This document shows positions 19,780 to 29,039 of a stretch of 64,000 nucleotides of DNA, piece after piece. Under the pieces are notes generated by a model. That model was not told the DNA's origin. It worked only from the letters and a program-made list of their open reading frames with translations, and did not search any database. Each line of letters starts with the position of its first letter. Positions within the stretch are counted from its first letter, which is position 1. Source of the stretch: Mesorhizobium tamadayense (GTDB taxonomy: Bacteria > Pseudomonadota > Alphaproteobacteria > Rhizobiales > Rhizobiaceae); assembly GCF_003863365.1 (NCBI RefSeq), contig NZ_RQXT01000020.1, positions 45,619 to 109,618 on the forward strand, in the 5' to 3' direction. Both the position numbers and the translations under genes were made by a program.

Positions 19780-19877
19780 ACCGTCCCTACGCCAGTATGA
19801 ACTGGATCAGGTTCAACGGGTCACTGCGCCGCGAAAGCCAGCAGTATCTCAGCCCCTTGCCGGGACTCCCCTGGTGA
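19780..19877 (-). promoter_or_regulatory. TPP riboswitch (THI box) upstream of thiC
   Basis: On the minus strand the aptamer core reads in order: CACCAGGGGAGTCCCGG, GGGGCTGAGATACT, GACCCGTTGAACCTGATC, CAGTTCATACTGGCGTAGGG. These are the conserved THI-box blocks, including CTGAGA and ACCCTTTGAACCTGAT-like core. It ends about 120 bases before the thiC ATG, leaving room for an expression platform. In alphaproteobacteria such elements repress thiC when TPP is abundant, usually at translation. Confidence 0.96.
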
Positions 19878-19987
19878 ATGCCTCAGGTTGAACGGGCCGG
19901 CTCCGTTTTGTCAAGCGCATTCGGCCCGCGGCGGTGATCGCGGCCAATCAAACCGGCGGAGAGCTCGCGCATGCGCCGGAAAAAAAA

Positions 19988-20440
19988 TCACGCGCCGGAG
20001 ACCAGGGCGGGAATGGCCAAAGCCGCATTCGCCTCGTCAAGGATGGAGAAACTGTATCGGCCATAGGTGTCGAGATCGACCGAGTAGCTCAGGCGGTCGC
20101 GTATGTGGTTATCCTGGTCGAAAGTGACGATCCGCGGCTTCAGCGAGGTGATTTGCGCTTCGTCCAGATAGACGGAGTTGCAGACAATGATCTGATCGCC
20201 GGGCTGGCAGGTGCGGGCGGCCGCACCATTGAGGATGCAGCATCGTGAGCCACGCTCGCCGAGAATGACATAGGTCGAAATCCGCGCACCGGAATTCTTG
20301 TTCCATATCTCCACGAATTCCATCGGCAGGATCCCGGCTGCTTCGCAGTGGGCAGGATCCAGCGTTATCGAACCATGGTAGTTGAGGTTCGCTTCGGTGA
20401 CGTGGATCCCGTGCAGCTTGCCGGCGACTATTTTTCGCAT
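19988..20440 (-). CDS. panD: Aspartate 1-decarboxylase
   Basis: A 150-aa pyruvoyl enzyme making beta-alanine for pantothenate. It starts MRKIVAGKLHGIHVTEA, with the self-cleavage Gly-Ser in NYHGSITLD. Also visible are EFVEIWNKNSGARISTY and LNGAAARTCQPGDQIIV. An ATG eight codons earlier (20464) is an alternative start. The C-terminal 35 residues exceed E. coli PanD (126 aa). It lies between bioZ and the TPP riboswitch, in the same direction as both. No panB or panC is in the window. Confidence 0.93.
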   Translation of the reverse strand: MRKIVAGKLHGIHVTEANLNYHGSITLDPAHCEAAGILPMEFVEIWNKNSGARISTYVILGERGSRCCILNGAAARTCQPGDQIIVCNSVYLDEAQITSLKPRIVTFDQDNHIRDRLSYSVDLDTYGRYSFSILDEANAALAIPALVSGA

Positions 20441-20493
20441 TGGTTCTGTTGTCCCATCTGTCATGCAGGAACGTCCTGCGGCTGGTCGCTCGG

Positions 20494-21477
20494 CTAAATT
20501 CCAACGACGAGCGCGCCGCCGCTGAGACCCGCACCCGCTGCCGCCAAAAGAATTTTCTCGCCCGGCCGAAATGGCTCTGCACGATGGGCGAGCGAAAGCG
20601 AGAGCGGGATCGTCGCGGCGGAGGAGTTGCCGTAATCGGCGATCGTCTTGACGATTGCGTGGCCTGCTATGCCGAGGTTTCGCCCCACGGCATCGAAAAT
20701 ACGAGCATTGGCCTGATGCGGTACGAACCGCCCGATGTCCTGCGGATGCATCTGGGCTGCTGCGAGCGCATCCTGCGAGCAGGCAGTCATCATGTCCACG
20801 GCCTTGCTGAACACTTCACGGCCGTCGGTGATCGTCATCCGGGTCTGCTCGAGGTCCAGGTCGCTACGGAACGGGTCGTTGCTTCCTCCCGCGGGAATCT
20901 GGATCAGCCCGTAGCGCGAGCCGTCCGAATCCACCGAGGCGCCGAGAATGCCCCGATCCGGCTCCTCGCACGGACCGATCACCACCGCCCCCGCGGCATC
21001 GGCAAACAGCACGGCGCTGGCGCGCTCGGCCGGATTGATGCGGCGGCTGAGGATGTTGGCGGCAATGACAAGGCTCGCTTTTCCGTGCAGGCGGGTGAAG
21101 CCGTCGGCGAACATCAGTGCATAGATGAAACCGGCACAGGCGCCGGTCAGGTCGATCGCGCCGGCTCGGCTGAGCCCCAGCCGATGTGCAACCAGCGGCG
21201 CGCTGGGCGGCAGAAGGTGATCGGGCGTCGAGGTGGCGAGCAACAGCAGGCCGATGTCGCTCCGGTCGATGCCGGCGTTCGCCAGCGCCATGTCGCCGGC
21301 ATGCGCGGCAAGACCGGACAGTGTATCCTCGTCCGCTGCCCAGAAGCGCGAGCGAATTCCGGTACGCCGCTCGATCCAGCCGGGTTCGAGCCCGAGACGG
21401 TTTTCGATTTCCGGGTTCTCCACCTTGCGCGACGGCGCATGATGACCAAACCCGAGAAGACGCGACGATCGGCTCAT
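20494..21477 (-). CDS. bioZ: BioZ, KAS III-like enzyme for pimeloyl precursor synthesis
   Basis: A 327-aa beta-ketoacyl-ACP synthase III homologue. The catalytic triad is visible: Cys in DLTGACAGFIYA, His in RFVPHQANARI, Asn in DYGNSSAATIPL. In Mesorhizobium, Agrobacterium and Brucella, BioZ in bio operons condenses glutaryl-CoA with malonyl-ACP, which starts pimelate synthesis in place of BioC/BioH. The operon position, with an ATGA overlap to bioA, supports BioZ over housekeeping FabH. It is the last bio gene before panD. Confidence 0.92.
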   Translation of the reverse strand: MSRSSRLLGFGHHAPSRKVENPEIENRLGLEPGWIERRTGIRSRFWAADEDTLSGLAAHAGDMALANAGIDRSDIGLLLLATSTPDHLLPPSAPLVAHRLGLSRAGAIDLTGACAGFIYALMFADGFTRLHGKASLVIAANILSRRINPAERASAVLFADAAGAVVIGPCEEPDRGILGASVDSDGSRYGLIQIPAGGSNDPFRSDLDLEQTRMTITDGREVFSKAVDMMTACSQDALAAAQMHPQDIGRFVPHQANARIFDAVGRNLGIAGHAIVKTIADYGNSSAATIPLSLSLAHRAEPFRPGEKILLAAAGAGLSGGALVVGI

Positions 21478-22743
21478 GGCCTCGCCCCGAAACGTTCGCC
21501 GGCCTCCTCGATGGCGTCATAGAGCCCGTCCAGCTCGTTGCCGGTGATGCAATAGGGCGGGAGGACGTAGAGGACATTGCCGAGCGGGCGCACGAGCATG
21601 CCGCGCTCGAGGAAGAATGCACGCAGTTTTGGCCCGATCTCGGCCAGATAGCCGGCCGAGCCGGTGCGCAGATCGAGGGCCGCGATCGTGCCGGTCACCC
21701 GGCTGTCGGTGAAGTAGGGATTGTGGCGAAAGCGTTGAAGTCCGGCGGCCTGCCTCGCGCTCAAGGTCGCAATGCGCTCGGCCACCGGCTCGTCGCGCCA
21801 GATCTCGACATTGGCGAGTGCGGCCGCGCAGGCAATCGGATTGGCGGTGTAGGAGCTCGAATGAAAGAAGGTCTTCCTCCGGTCCTCGGAATAGTGAGCC
21901 TGGAAGATGGCGTCGGTGGCAAGCGTGGCCGCCAAAGGGATCACGCCGCCGGTCAAGCCCTTCGAGGTGCACAGTATGTCCGGCGAGACGGACGCCTGCT
22001 CGCAGGCGAACATGGTTCCGGTTCGTCCCCAGCCTGTCATCACCTCATCGGCGATCAAGAGTGTGCCTGAGGCTTCGGCAATCCTCTTCAATTCGGTGAG
22101 AACCCAGGCCGGGTACATCAGCATGCCGCCGGCGCCGAGCACGAGCGGCTCGACGATCAGCGCAGCCGCGCGCCGGTCGCGAGAGACTGCTTCGAAACGA
22201 TCCAGGGTCTCCTGCTCGCGCCCTGCGGCCGGGAAGGGGATGGTGTCGACCTCGAACAGCAAGGGCTCGTAGGCGGCGTTGAATACACTGCGGGCGCCGA
22301 CGCTCATCGTGCCTATCGTGTCGCCATGATAGCTGTGCTCCATGACGACGATGCGCGAGCGCGGCGCGCCGAGGTTGCGGAAATAACCGAGCGCCATCTT
22401 CAACGCGACTTCGACGGAGGTCGAGCCGCTGTCGGAGTAGAACACCCGGTCGAGGCCGAGCGGAGCGAGGTCGACAAGCGCCTCGGCCAGCCGTTCGGCC
22501 GGCTCGTGGGTGAAGCCCGCGAAGATGATCTGGTCGAGGCTCGCCGCGGTCGTCTCGATGGCCTTCATGATGCGAGGATGGCGGTGGCCATGGGTGACGA
22601 CCCACCAAGGAGGAAATGGCGTCCAGGATGCGCGAGCCGTCGGCCTTGTGGAGATAGGCGCCTTCCGTCAGCACGATTTCAAGAATCGCGGGCTCGAGCG
22701 CGTGCTGGGTGAACGGATGCCAGACTCGAGACTGGGGCATCAT
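21474..22743 (-). pseudogene. bioA: Adenosylmethionine-8-amino-7-oxononanoate aminotransferase, interrupted by a 1-base frameshift
   Basis: BioA makes DAPA from KAPA. The N-terminal part (from 22743; MMPQSRVWHPFTQHALE to LDAISS) and the remainder (MKAIETTAASLDQIIFAGFT onward, with YSDSGSTSVEVALKMA, HSYHGDTIGTMS, LLIADEVMTGWGRTG and the PLP Lys in CTSKGLTGGVIPL) lie in different frames. Deleting one T from TCCTCCTTGGTGGG near 22606-22608 restores SSWWVVTHGHRHPRIMKAI, the expected BioA sequence. All the rest is intact. It is either a genuine frameshift mutation or a sequencing error. The 5' end overlaps bioD, and the 3' end overlaps bioZ. Confidence 0.9.
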
Positions 22744-23375
22744 TGGCCTCCGGCGATCAGGGCAAGGTCGAAGCCGGCAATCATTGCATTTCTCAACGTT
22801 TCACCCGTCAGCGGATCTAGGTGTGGCAGCCTGCCGAGCTGCGGCACGCCGCCGAACTCCACGATTGTCCTTTGCGTATCGGCCACCTCTTCGCCGATGA
22901 AGGCGATGCCGATGAGCGGGATGGAGCGAGCCCGCAGGGCCTCGATCGACAACAGAGTGTGATTGATGGTGCCGAGCGCGGTGCGGGCGCACAGTATGAC
23001 CGGCAACCGCCATTGCGCGAATATGTCGATGAACCTTGTGCGCCGATTGAGCGGCACCATCAGCCCGCCGGCGCCTTCGATGACGAGCGGACCCGGCAAG
23101 TCCGGAAGTGAGAGCTTGGCCGCCTCGATCGCGACGCCGTCGATTTCGGCTGATCGATGCGGCGACAGCGGCATCGTCAGACGGTAAACTTCCGGCAGCA
23201 CGCGCCCCGACGGCAGGCCAGCAAGCCGCGCGACGACCTCGCTGTCCGTCTCCTCGTCGAGGCCCGATTGCACCGGCTTCCAGTAGAAGCCGTTGAGCAG
23301 GCCGGCGAGCCCGGCCGAAAACACTGTCTTGCCAATTCCGGTATCTGTTCCGGTGACGACGATGCGCTTGGTCAT
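22740..23375 (-). CDS. bioD: Dethiobiotin synthetase
   Basis: A 211-aa P-loop carboxylase that closes the ureido ring of dethiobiotin. It starts MTKRIVVTGTDTGIGKTVFS, the characteristic P-loop, followed by YWKPVQSG with the catalytic Lys and VIEGAGGLMVPL. The ATG overlaps the bioF stop, and the stop overlaps the bioA ATGATG. A much longer upstream extension of the frame is only the shadow of bioF. Confidence 0.94.
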   Translation of the reverse strand: MTKRIVVTGTDTGIGKTVFSAGLAGLLNGFYWKPVQSGLDEETDSEVVARLAGLPSGRVLPEVYRLTMPLSPHRSAEIDGVAIEAAKLSLPDLPGPLVIEGAGGLMVPLNRRTRFIDIFAQWRLPVILCARTALGTINHTLLSIEALRARSIPLIGIAFIGEEVADTQRTIVEFGGVPQLGRLPHLDPLTGETLRNAMIAGFDLALIAGGQ

Positions 23376-24511
23376 GCCGTCGCCAACACCTCGACGAGCG
23401 CCTCGACCATGGCGGAAATGTCGGCTTCGTCGACATTGAGCGTCAGCGAGATGCGCAGGCGCGATGTACCCTCGGGCACGGTCGGCGGACGTACGCCGCG
23501 TATGTCGAAACCGCGGGCCTGCAGTGCCGCCGCCACCGCCATGGTGCGCCTGACATCGCCGATGACAAAGGGCTGGATCTGCGAGCCGCTGGGCATCACG
23601 CCGCAGCGCTCGGCCAGTTGGCGGCCGGCGAAGGCAACGCGTTCCTGCAACTGGGCGCGGCGCGTGGGCTCGTCTGACAGGATAGCCAGCGCTTCGCGCG
23701 CCGCGACCGCCATCAGCGGCGATGGCGCGGTGGCGTAGATGAATGGCCGGCACCGGTTGACGAGATAGTCGCACAGTGTTCGCGGTCCGGTGACGAGCGC
23801 GCCGGAGGCGCCAAGAGCCTTGCCGCATGTGTGGAGCGCGACGATGTTGTCGCGACCTTCGAAAGCGGCGGCCAGCCCCCGGCCGTCCGGCCCGCAGACG
23901 CCGGTGGCATGCGCCTCGTCGACGACGAGGAATGCCTCGTGCCGATCGGCAAGCGCGACGACGCTCTCCATCGGCGCGCGGTCGCCATCCATGCTGTAAA
24001 GACTTTCGACCGCGATCCACACGCGCCCCATGCCACCTTCAGAGCGCCAGCGGGTGATCGCGTCCTCGACAGCGTCGACGTCGTTGTGTGCCGCCAGCAC
24101 GAACTGTGCGCGTCCGGCCTGTGCCCCCTCATGCATGCTGGCATGGGCGAGTTCGTCGAGGACCAGCAGGTCGCCCTTCTGCGGCAGCGCGGTCAGCAGA
24201 GCGAAGTTGGCGATGTAGCCGCTGCCGAAGAACAGCGCGCGATCGGCTCCGAAAAACGCCGCAGCGTCCGACTCCAGCGTCTCGTGTTCCGGCGCGTTGC
24301 CGCGCAACAGCCGCGACCCGGCGGCGCCTACCGGCGTGCCCCGCGCAATCGCCGCCGCAACCGCCTCGCCAAGTCTTTTGCATGAGGCAAGTCCGAGATA
24401 GTCGTTCGACGAGAAGTCGAGCCCGGCGCGCGGCGACAGCGTGCGCAGCCGGTCCTTGCGCGCCAGTCCGCGCAAGGATGCGTCATACCGGGCAAGAAGT
24501 GCCTCGTTCAT
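23372..24511 (-). CDS. bioF: 8-amino-7-oxononanoate synthase
   Basis: A 379-aa PLP-dependent alpha-oxoamine synthase joining pimeloyl-ACP/CoA with alanine. Motifs: LDFSSNDYLGLASCKRL, GSRLLRGNAPEHETLE, LDELAHASMHEG, VVDEAHATGVCGPDGRG and the PLP Lys in ALHTCGKALGASGALV. The chosen ATG overlaps the bioB stop (ATGA); longer upstream readings lie inside bioB. Length is normal for BioF. Confidence 0.95.
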   Translation of the reverse strand: MNEALLARYDASLRGLARKDRLRTLSPRAGLDFSSNDYLGLASCKRLGEAVAAAIARGTPVGAAGSRLLRGNAPEHETLESDAAAFFGADRALFFGSGYIANFALLTALPQKGDLLVLDELAHASMHEGAQAGRAQFVLAAHNDVDAVEDAITRWRSEGGMGRVWIAVESLYSMDGDRAPMESVVALADRHEAFLVVDEAHATGVCGPDGRGLAAAFEGRDNIVALHTCGKALGASGALVTGPRTLCDYLVNRCRPFIYATAPSPLMAVAAREALAILSDEPTRRAQLQERVAFAGRQLAERCGVMPSGSQIQPFVIGDVRRTMAVAAALQARGFDIRGVRPPTVPEGTSRLRISLTLNVDEADISAMVEALVEVLATA

Positions 24512-25515
24512 TGCGTGCCGATTTCCATCGGCTCGATGCCAAGACGCTGGAATAGCAGAGTATCCTTGTCTTCGCCGGGATTGTCCGCCGTCAGCAGCGT
24601 GTCGCCGACGAAGATCGAGTTGGCGCCGGCAAAAAAGCACAGCGCCTGCATCTCGTCGGTCATGGCGGTGCGGCCTGCGGAAAGACGGACATGCGATTTC
24701 GGCATCATGATGCGCGCCAGCGCGATCACGCGCACGAACTCGATCGGCTCGATCGGCCTGGCGTCGGCAAGCGGGGTGCCCTCGATCGGGATCAGCATGT
24801 TGATCGGAACGCTTTCCGGATGCTCCGGCAGATTGGCCAGCGTCACCAGCATGTCGATCCGGTCCACCGGTTCTTCGCCCATGCCGACAATACCGCCGCA
24901 GCAGACCTTGATGCCGCTGTCGCGGACATTGGCGAGCGTATCCAGCCGGTCGGCAAACGTGCGCGTCGAAATGATCTCGCTGTAGTAGCGCTCCGACGTA
25001 TCGATGTTGTGGTTGTAGTAGTCGAGGCCGGCCTGTTTCAGTCGAGCGGCCTGCTCAAGATCGAGCATGCCGAGCGTCATGCAGGTCTCCATGCCCAGCG
25101 CCTTCACACCCTCGACCATCGCCACCACCGCATCCATGTCGCGCGCCTTGGGGTTGCGCCAGGCAGCGCCCATGCAATAGCGGGTGGCACCGGCGTCACG
25201 CGCCTTGGTCGCCTCGGCGATGACGCGCCGGACCTCCATCAGCTTCGACGCCTTCAACCCGCTTTCATGGTGCGCCGACTGGCTGCAATAGCCGCAATCC
25301 TCCGGGCAGCCGCCGGTCTTGATGCTGAGGAGCCGGCTGAGCTGGACCTTGTTGGGATCGAAATTCTGGCGGTGAACGGTTTGCGCCTGAAACAAAAGGT
25401 CGTTGAAAGGCGCGTCGTGGAGAGCCTGAGCCTCTTCCAGGGTCCACATCCGGCGGTCGCCGAGGGATCGAACTTCAGGCGCGGTCTTCTCCGAAATCGC
25501 TGCGTGCATTTCCAT
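24508..25515 (-). CDS. bioB: Biotin synthase
   Basis: A 335-aa radical-SAM enzyme inserting sulfur into dethiobiotin. The SAM cluster motif is CPEDCGYCSQS. The [2Fe-2S] cysteines and Arg are seen in TRYCMGAAWRNPK, ETCMTLGML, KVCCGGIVGMGE and VRLSAGRTAMTDE. The ATG (MEMHAAISEK) has AAGGAACAGG directly upstream. It is the first bio gene, 90 bases after nadC in the same direction. I found no clear BioR operator in that gap. Confidence 0.96.
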   Translation of the reverse strand: MEMHAAISEKTAPEVRSLGDRRMWTLEEAQALHDAPFNDLLFQAQTVHRQNFDPNKVQLSRLLSIKTGGCPEDCGYCSQSAHHESGLKASKLMEVRRVIAEATKARDAGATRYCMGAAWRNPKARDMDAVVAMVEGVKALGMETCMTLGMLDLEQAARLKQAGLDYYNHNIDTSERYYSEIISTRTFADRLDTLANVRDSGIKVCCGGIVGMGEEPVDRIDMLVTLANLPEHPESVPINMLIPIEGTPLADARPIEPIEFVRVIALARIMMPKSHVRLSAGRTAMTDEMQALCFFAGANSIFVGDTLLTADNPGEDKDTLLFQRLGIEPMEIGTQ

Positions 25516-25605
25516 CCTGTTCCTTGCGTTGTGACGACGGGGGCGCTTTAGACTTGCGGACCGCGTCGAGAGAGGCTGGGTAGGCTAGATGGTCAGCCTC
25601 GACGA

Positions 25606-26460
25606 TCAAGGCTCGCGATAGTCGAGGCCGATATCGAGGATCGGCGCGCTGTGAGTCAACCAGCCGATGGAAATCAGATCGATACCGGTTGCGGCAACGG
25701 CTGGCGCAATCGCGGCGGTGATCCGGCCCGACGCCTCGGTGATCGCCCGGCCGGCAACCAAGGCTACAGCCTGGTGCAACTCGTCGATCGACATATTGTC
25801 GAGCAGGACGGCGTCGGGGGCGAAGGGCAGGACCTCTTCCAACTGGGCCAGCGTATCGACCTCGACTTCGATCTTGACGAGATGGCCGACGCCGCTTCGC
25901 GCCCGCTCGATAGCGGGGCGAATGCCGCCGGCAATGGCGATGTGGTTATCCTTGATCAGGATCGCGTCATCGAGGCCGAATCGGTGATTGGCGCCGCCAC
26001 CGGCGCGCACGGCATATTTTTCGACAGCCCGCAGACCCGGCGTCGTCTTGCGGGTGCAGACGATCTTTGCTTTGTGTCCGCGGATCGCATTGACGACCGA
26101 GGCCGTCGCCGTGGCGATGCCGCTCAGATGGCAGAGAAAATTGAGCGCCGTCCGTTCCGCGGTGAGAATGGCTCGGGCCGGACCGCTGACCGATGCGATG
26201 GTCTCACCTTGCGCGACGTTGCTGCCGTCCGCTCGTTCCACCGTCATCTGAACATTGTGGTCGATCAGCTTGAAAGCCAGCATCGCCAGCTCGAGCCCGG
26301 CGACAATACCGGCCTGGCGCGCAGTCAGCACGGTTGTCGCACGATGGTCCTTCGGCACGATGGCGTCCGAGGTCAAGTCGCCGCCCCTGCCGAGATCTTC
26401 AAGCAGAGCTGCCCGTACCAGAGACTCGAGCATGATTGTGGGAACTGGTGACAGGGTCAT
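25606..26460 (-). CDS. nadC: Nicotinate-nucleotide pyrophosphorylase (carboxylating)
   Basis: A 284-aa quinolinate phosphoribosyltransferase, third step of de novo NAD synthesis. Visible: ALLEDLGRGGDLTSDAIV at the N-terminus, LTAERTALNFLCHLSGIAT, VCTRKTTPGLRAVEKYAV (PRPP/quinolinate-binding basic residues), HRFGLDDAILIKDNHIA, VEVDTLAQLEE and LLDNMSIDEL. Its ATG overlaps the nadB stop as TGATG, so the three nad genes form a translationally coupled unit. Confidence 0.95.
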   Translation of the reverse strand: MTLSPVPTIMLESLVRAALLEDLGRGGDLTSDAIVPKDHRATTVLTARQAGIVAGLELAMLAFKLIDHNVQMTVERADGSNVAQGETIASVSGPARAILTAERTALNFLCHLSGIATATASVVNAIRGHKAKIVCTRKTTPGLRAVEKYAVRAGGGANHRFGLDDAILIKDNHIAIAGGIRPAIERARSGVGHLVKIEVEVDTLAQLEEVLPFAPDAVLLDNMSIDELHQAVALVAGRAITEASGRITAAIAPAVAATGIDLISIGWLTHSAPILDIGLDYREP

Positions 26461-28001
26461 CAGATGACGCTTTCCAGCGCGGGGGAGGATGCGAGTTCCC
26501 GCGCGGCAGCAATGGCCGCTTCGAGCGTGACTCGGGAACGGCGAGCGACGGTTGCATGATGCGGAAAGTCGGTCCGGAAATGAGCACCGCGACTTTCCCG
26601 GCGCCGCAAGGCGGCAATCACGATTATCAACCCGACGGCAGCAGGTTCGGACGCCGCATCATGCCGTTGCAACAGCGGCAACAAGGCCCTCGCAGCCTCT
26701 TTCAACCCTTCGCCATCCCGTATGACGCCAAGGGCACGCGACAGGAGAGGGCGCACTGGTGTTGGAACCGGCGCGGGGAGATCCGTTGTCATGGCTCGCC
26801 TTCCGCCGCCGTCGGGCGAAGCGGCTACACTCTCGGCAACCCAGCGCGCGCAGACCACGGCCTCGGTCAAGGAATTGCTGGCAAGCCTGTTGGCGCCATG
26901 CAGCCCGGTCGAGGCGACCTCGCCGCAGGCCCAAAGTCCGGGAACCGACGTGCGCCCGGCCAGATCCACGGCAACGCCACCCATGTGATAGTGCTGTGCC
27001 GGCCGGATGGGAATGAGGTTGCGAGCAGGATCGATGCCGGCCTTGCCGCAGGCCGATGCGATCGTCGGGAACTGCCGTTCGAATGCAGAACCTGGCCCTT
27101 CGCGCACATCGAGGAAGACGCGATGTCCGTCCGCGAGATGCTTCCAGACGGCGCGCGCGACGATATCGCGCGGCGCGAGCTCCGCCCCTCGCACGTCTTC
27201 GAGAAAACGCCGCCCTGTCTCGTCGACGATCACTGCGCCTTCGCCGCGAACCGCCTCGCTGATAAGCGGCATCGGACGGCCCGGCCCGTCAAGCGCGGTC
27301 GGATGGAACTGGATGAACTCCAGGTCGGCAAGGACGGCACCCGCATGCGCAGCCAGCGCCAGGCCCTGTCCGCAGCTGCCCAGCGGGTTGGTTGAGTCGT
27401 GGAACAGGCCGCCGATGCCGCCCGTGGCGAGAACGACCCGTCCCGTGGCAAAGAACACCGGACCTGTCGGACCGCTCGCCACAACACCGGCGATTCTGCC
27501 GTCCTCGACGGCCAGCCGGCGTGCCTCGACTCCTTCCACGACAAGAATCGAAGGCGTGGAGCGCACGGCTGCGATCAGGGCGCGCATCACCTCGCGCCCG
27601 CTGCCGTCACCATAGGCATGAACAATACGCCTCCGGCTGTGCGCGGCCTCCAGCCCGAGACGAAAGGCGTCTACCGGTGTCCGATCAAAGGAAACCCCAA
27701 GCCGCGCCAGGTCCTCGATCGCTGCGGGCGCCGCGTACACGATGCGCCTTGCCGCTTCCGCATCGCAAAGACCATCACCTGCGGCAAGCGTGTCGGAAAG
27801 ATGGAGCGCCGGGTCATCATCGCCGCCCAGGCTGGCGGCGAGACCGCCCTGCGCCCAGACGCTGGAAGCATCCGCGCCAAGCGGCGATCTCGACAGCAGG
27901 AGCACCGGCTCAGGCGCCAGGTGCAGCGCGGTCATCAGCCCGGCTATGCCGCCGCCGATGATCATCGGCCGGCCGCCGAGATCGCGGATGTCCATGTTCA
28001 T
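26460..28001 (-). CDS. nadB: L-aspartate oxidase
   Basis: A 513-aa flavoprotein of the succinate dehydrogenase/fumarate reductase family that oxidises aspartate to iminoaspartate. The FAD motif is MIIGGGIAGLMTALHLA, with SSVWAQGGLAASLG, VVLATGGIGGLFHDSTNP, the substrate-site QFHPTALDG, HYHMGGVAVDL and STGLHGANRLASNSLTEA. Its ATG overlaps the nadA stop. A second ATG lies two codons in. Confidence 0.95.
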   Translation of the reverse strand: MNMDIRDLGGRPMIIGGGIAGLMTALHLAPEPVLLLSRSPLGADASSVWAQGGLAASLGGDDDPALHLSDTLAAGDGLCDAEAARRIVYAAPAAIEDLARLGVSFDRTPVDAFRLGLEAAHSRRRIVHAYGDGSGREVMRALIAAVRSTPSILVVEGVEARRLAVEDGRIAGVVASGPTGPVFFATGRVVLATGGIGGLFHDSTNPLGSCGQGLALAAHAGAVLADLEFIQFHPTALDGPGRPMPLISEAVRGEGAVIVDETGRRFLEDVRGAELAPRDIVARAVWKHLADGHRVFLDVREGPGSAFERQFPTIASACGKAGIDPARNLIPIRPAQHYHMGGVAVDLAGRTSVPGLWACGEVASTGLHGANRLASNSLTEAVVCARWVAESVAASPDGGGRRAMTTDLPAPVPTPVRPLLSRALGVIRDGEGLKEAARALLPLLQRHDAASEPAAVGLIIVIAALRRRESRGAHFRTDFPHHATVARRSRVTLEAAIAAARELASSPALESVI

Positions 28002-28972
28002 ATGGCCAGCATCCGCTCGACGGCGAGCCGTGCGCGCCCGGCGATCTCGGAATCGATGGTCACCTCATGGCGATTATGCTCGAGAGCCGCGCGGATGTTG
28101 GCGAGCGTGATGCGCTTCATGTGCGGGCACAGATTGCAGGGCCGGATGAACTCGACATCGGGGTGATCGACAGCGACATTGTCGCTCATCGAACACTCAG
28201 TCATCAGCACCACCCGTGCCGGCTTTCGCTGCCCGACATAGTCGGACATCGCAGCGGTCGAGCCGGAAAAATCGGCTGCGGCCACCACGTCAGGCGGGCA
28301 TTCGGGATGCGCGAGCACCGTCACGCCCGGATGACTTTCGCGCAACTCGCGGATGTCGGCTGGCGTGAAGCGCTCATGCACCTCGCAATGCCCTTTCCAG
28401 GCGATGATCTCAACGTCGGTCTGGGCGGCAATGTTCTGGGCCAGATACTCGTCCGGCAGCATGATCACTCGGGGAACACCTAGAGATTCGACGATGGCCT
28501 TCGCGTTGCCGGACGTACAGCAGATATCGGACTCGGCTTTCACTTCGGCCGACGTGTTGACGTAGGTGACGACCGGCACACCCGGGTAGCGTTGCCTGAG
28601 CAGCCGGATATCTGCGGCGGTAATGGAGTCCGCCAGCGAGCAGCCTGCTCGAAGGTCGGGAATGAGCACCGTTTTTTGCGGGTTGAGCAGCTTCGCCGTC
28701 TCGGCCATGAAATGCACGCCGGCGAGCACGATGACATCCGCTTCGACCGCCATCGCCTTGCGGGCAAGCGCCAGGCTGTCGCCGACGCTGTCGGCGACGC
28801 AGTGGAAGATCTCCGGCGTCTGGTAGTTGTGTGCAAGGAGGACGGCATTGCGCTGTCGCTTCAGATCGAGAACGGCCTCGATATCATCGGCGAACATCGG
28901 CCATTCGATCGGTGGAATGACCCGCCGCACCCGATCATAGAGCGCGGTCGTACGTGCGGAGGCGGTCGGCAT
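27998..28972 (-). CDS. nadA: Quinolinate synthase
   Basis: A 324-aa [4Fe-4S] enzyme condensing iminoaspartate with DHAP. Motifs: AHNYQTPEIFHCVADSVGDS, the first cluster Cys in DLRAGCSLADSI, PVVTYVNTSAEVKAESDICC, the Cys pair region LAHPECPPDVV and the last ligand in RPCNLCPHMKRITL. It is the first gene of nadABC. Two NadQ-like palindromes cover the 60 bases upstream. Confidence 0.95.
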   Translation of the reverse strand: MPTASARTTALYDRVRRVIPPIEWPMFADDIEAVLDLKRQRNAVLLAHNYQTPEIFHCVADSVGDSLALARKAMAVEADVIVLAGVHFMAETAKLLNPQKTVLIPDLRAGCSLADSITAADIRLLRQRYPGVPVVTYVNTSAEVKAESDICCTSGNAKAIVESLGVPRVIMLPDEYLAQNIAAQTDVEIIAWKGHCEVHERFTPADIRELRESHPGVTVLAHPECPPDVVAAADFSGSTAAMSDYVGQRKPARVVLMTECSMSDNVAVDHPDVEFIRPCNLCPHMKRITLANIRAALEHNRHEVTIDSEIAGRARLAVERMLAI

Positions 28973-28984
28973 AGGTCAATCCTA

Positions 28985-29005
28985 TTATGCTCACGTTGAG
29001 TATAA
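28985..29005. promoter_or_regulatory. Palindromic operator 1 upstream of nadA
   Basis: TTATGCTCA CGT TGAGTATAA, a 9-3-9 inverted repeat with one mismatch between arms, 12 bases before the nadA ATG. With the second palindrome 28 bases away it probably is the binding site for the neighbouring NadQ-type regulator. Confidence 0.75.
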
Positions 29006-29012
29006 CTCGGAC

Positions 29013-29033
29013 ATATGCTTAACCTGAGCATAA
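29013..29033. promoter_or_regulatory. Palindromic operator 2 upstream of nadA
   Basis: ATATGCTTA ACC TGAGCATAA, the same 9-3-9 palindrome as operator 1 with two mismatches between arms. It lies directly after the nadQ stop codon (29040 on the minus strand) and upstream of nadA. The centres of the two sites are 28 bases apart. Confidence 0.72.
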
Positions 29034-29039
29034 GGAATG

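Noticed and set aside
25516..25605. BioR operator upstream of bioB
   Set aside because: No TTATCTATAA-like palindrome is visible in the 90-base gap.
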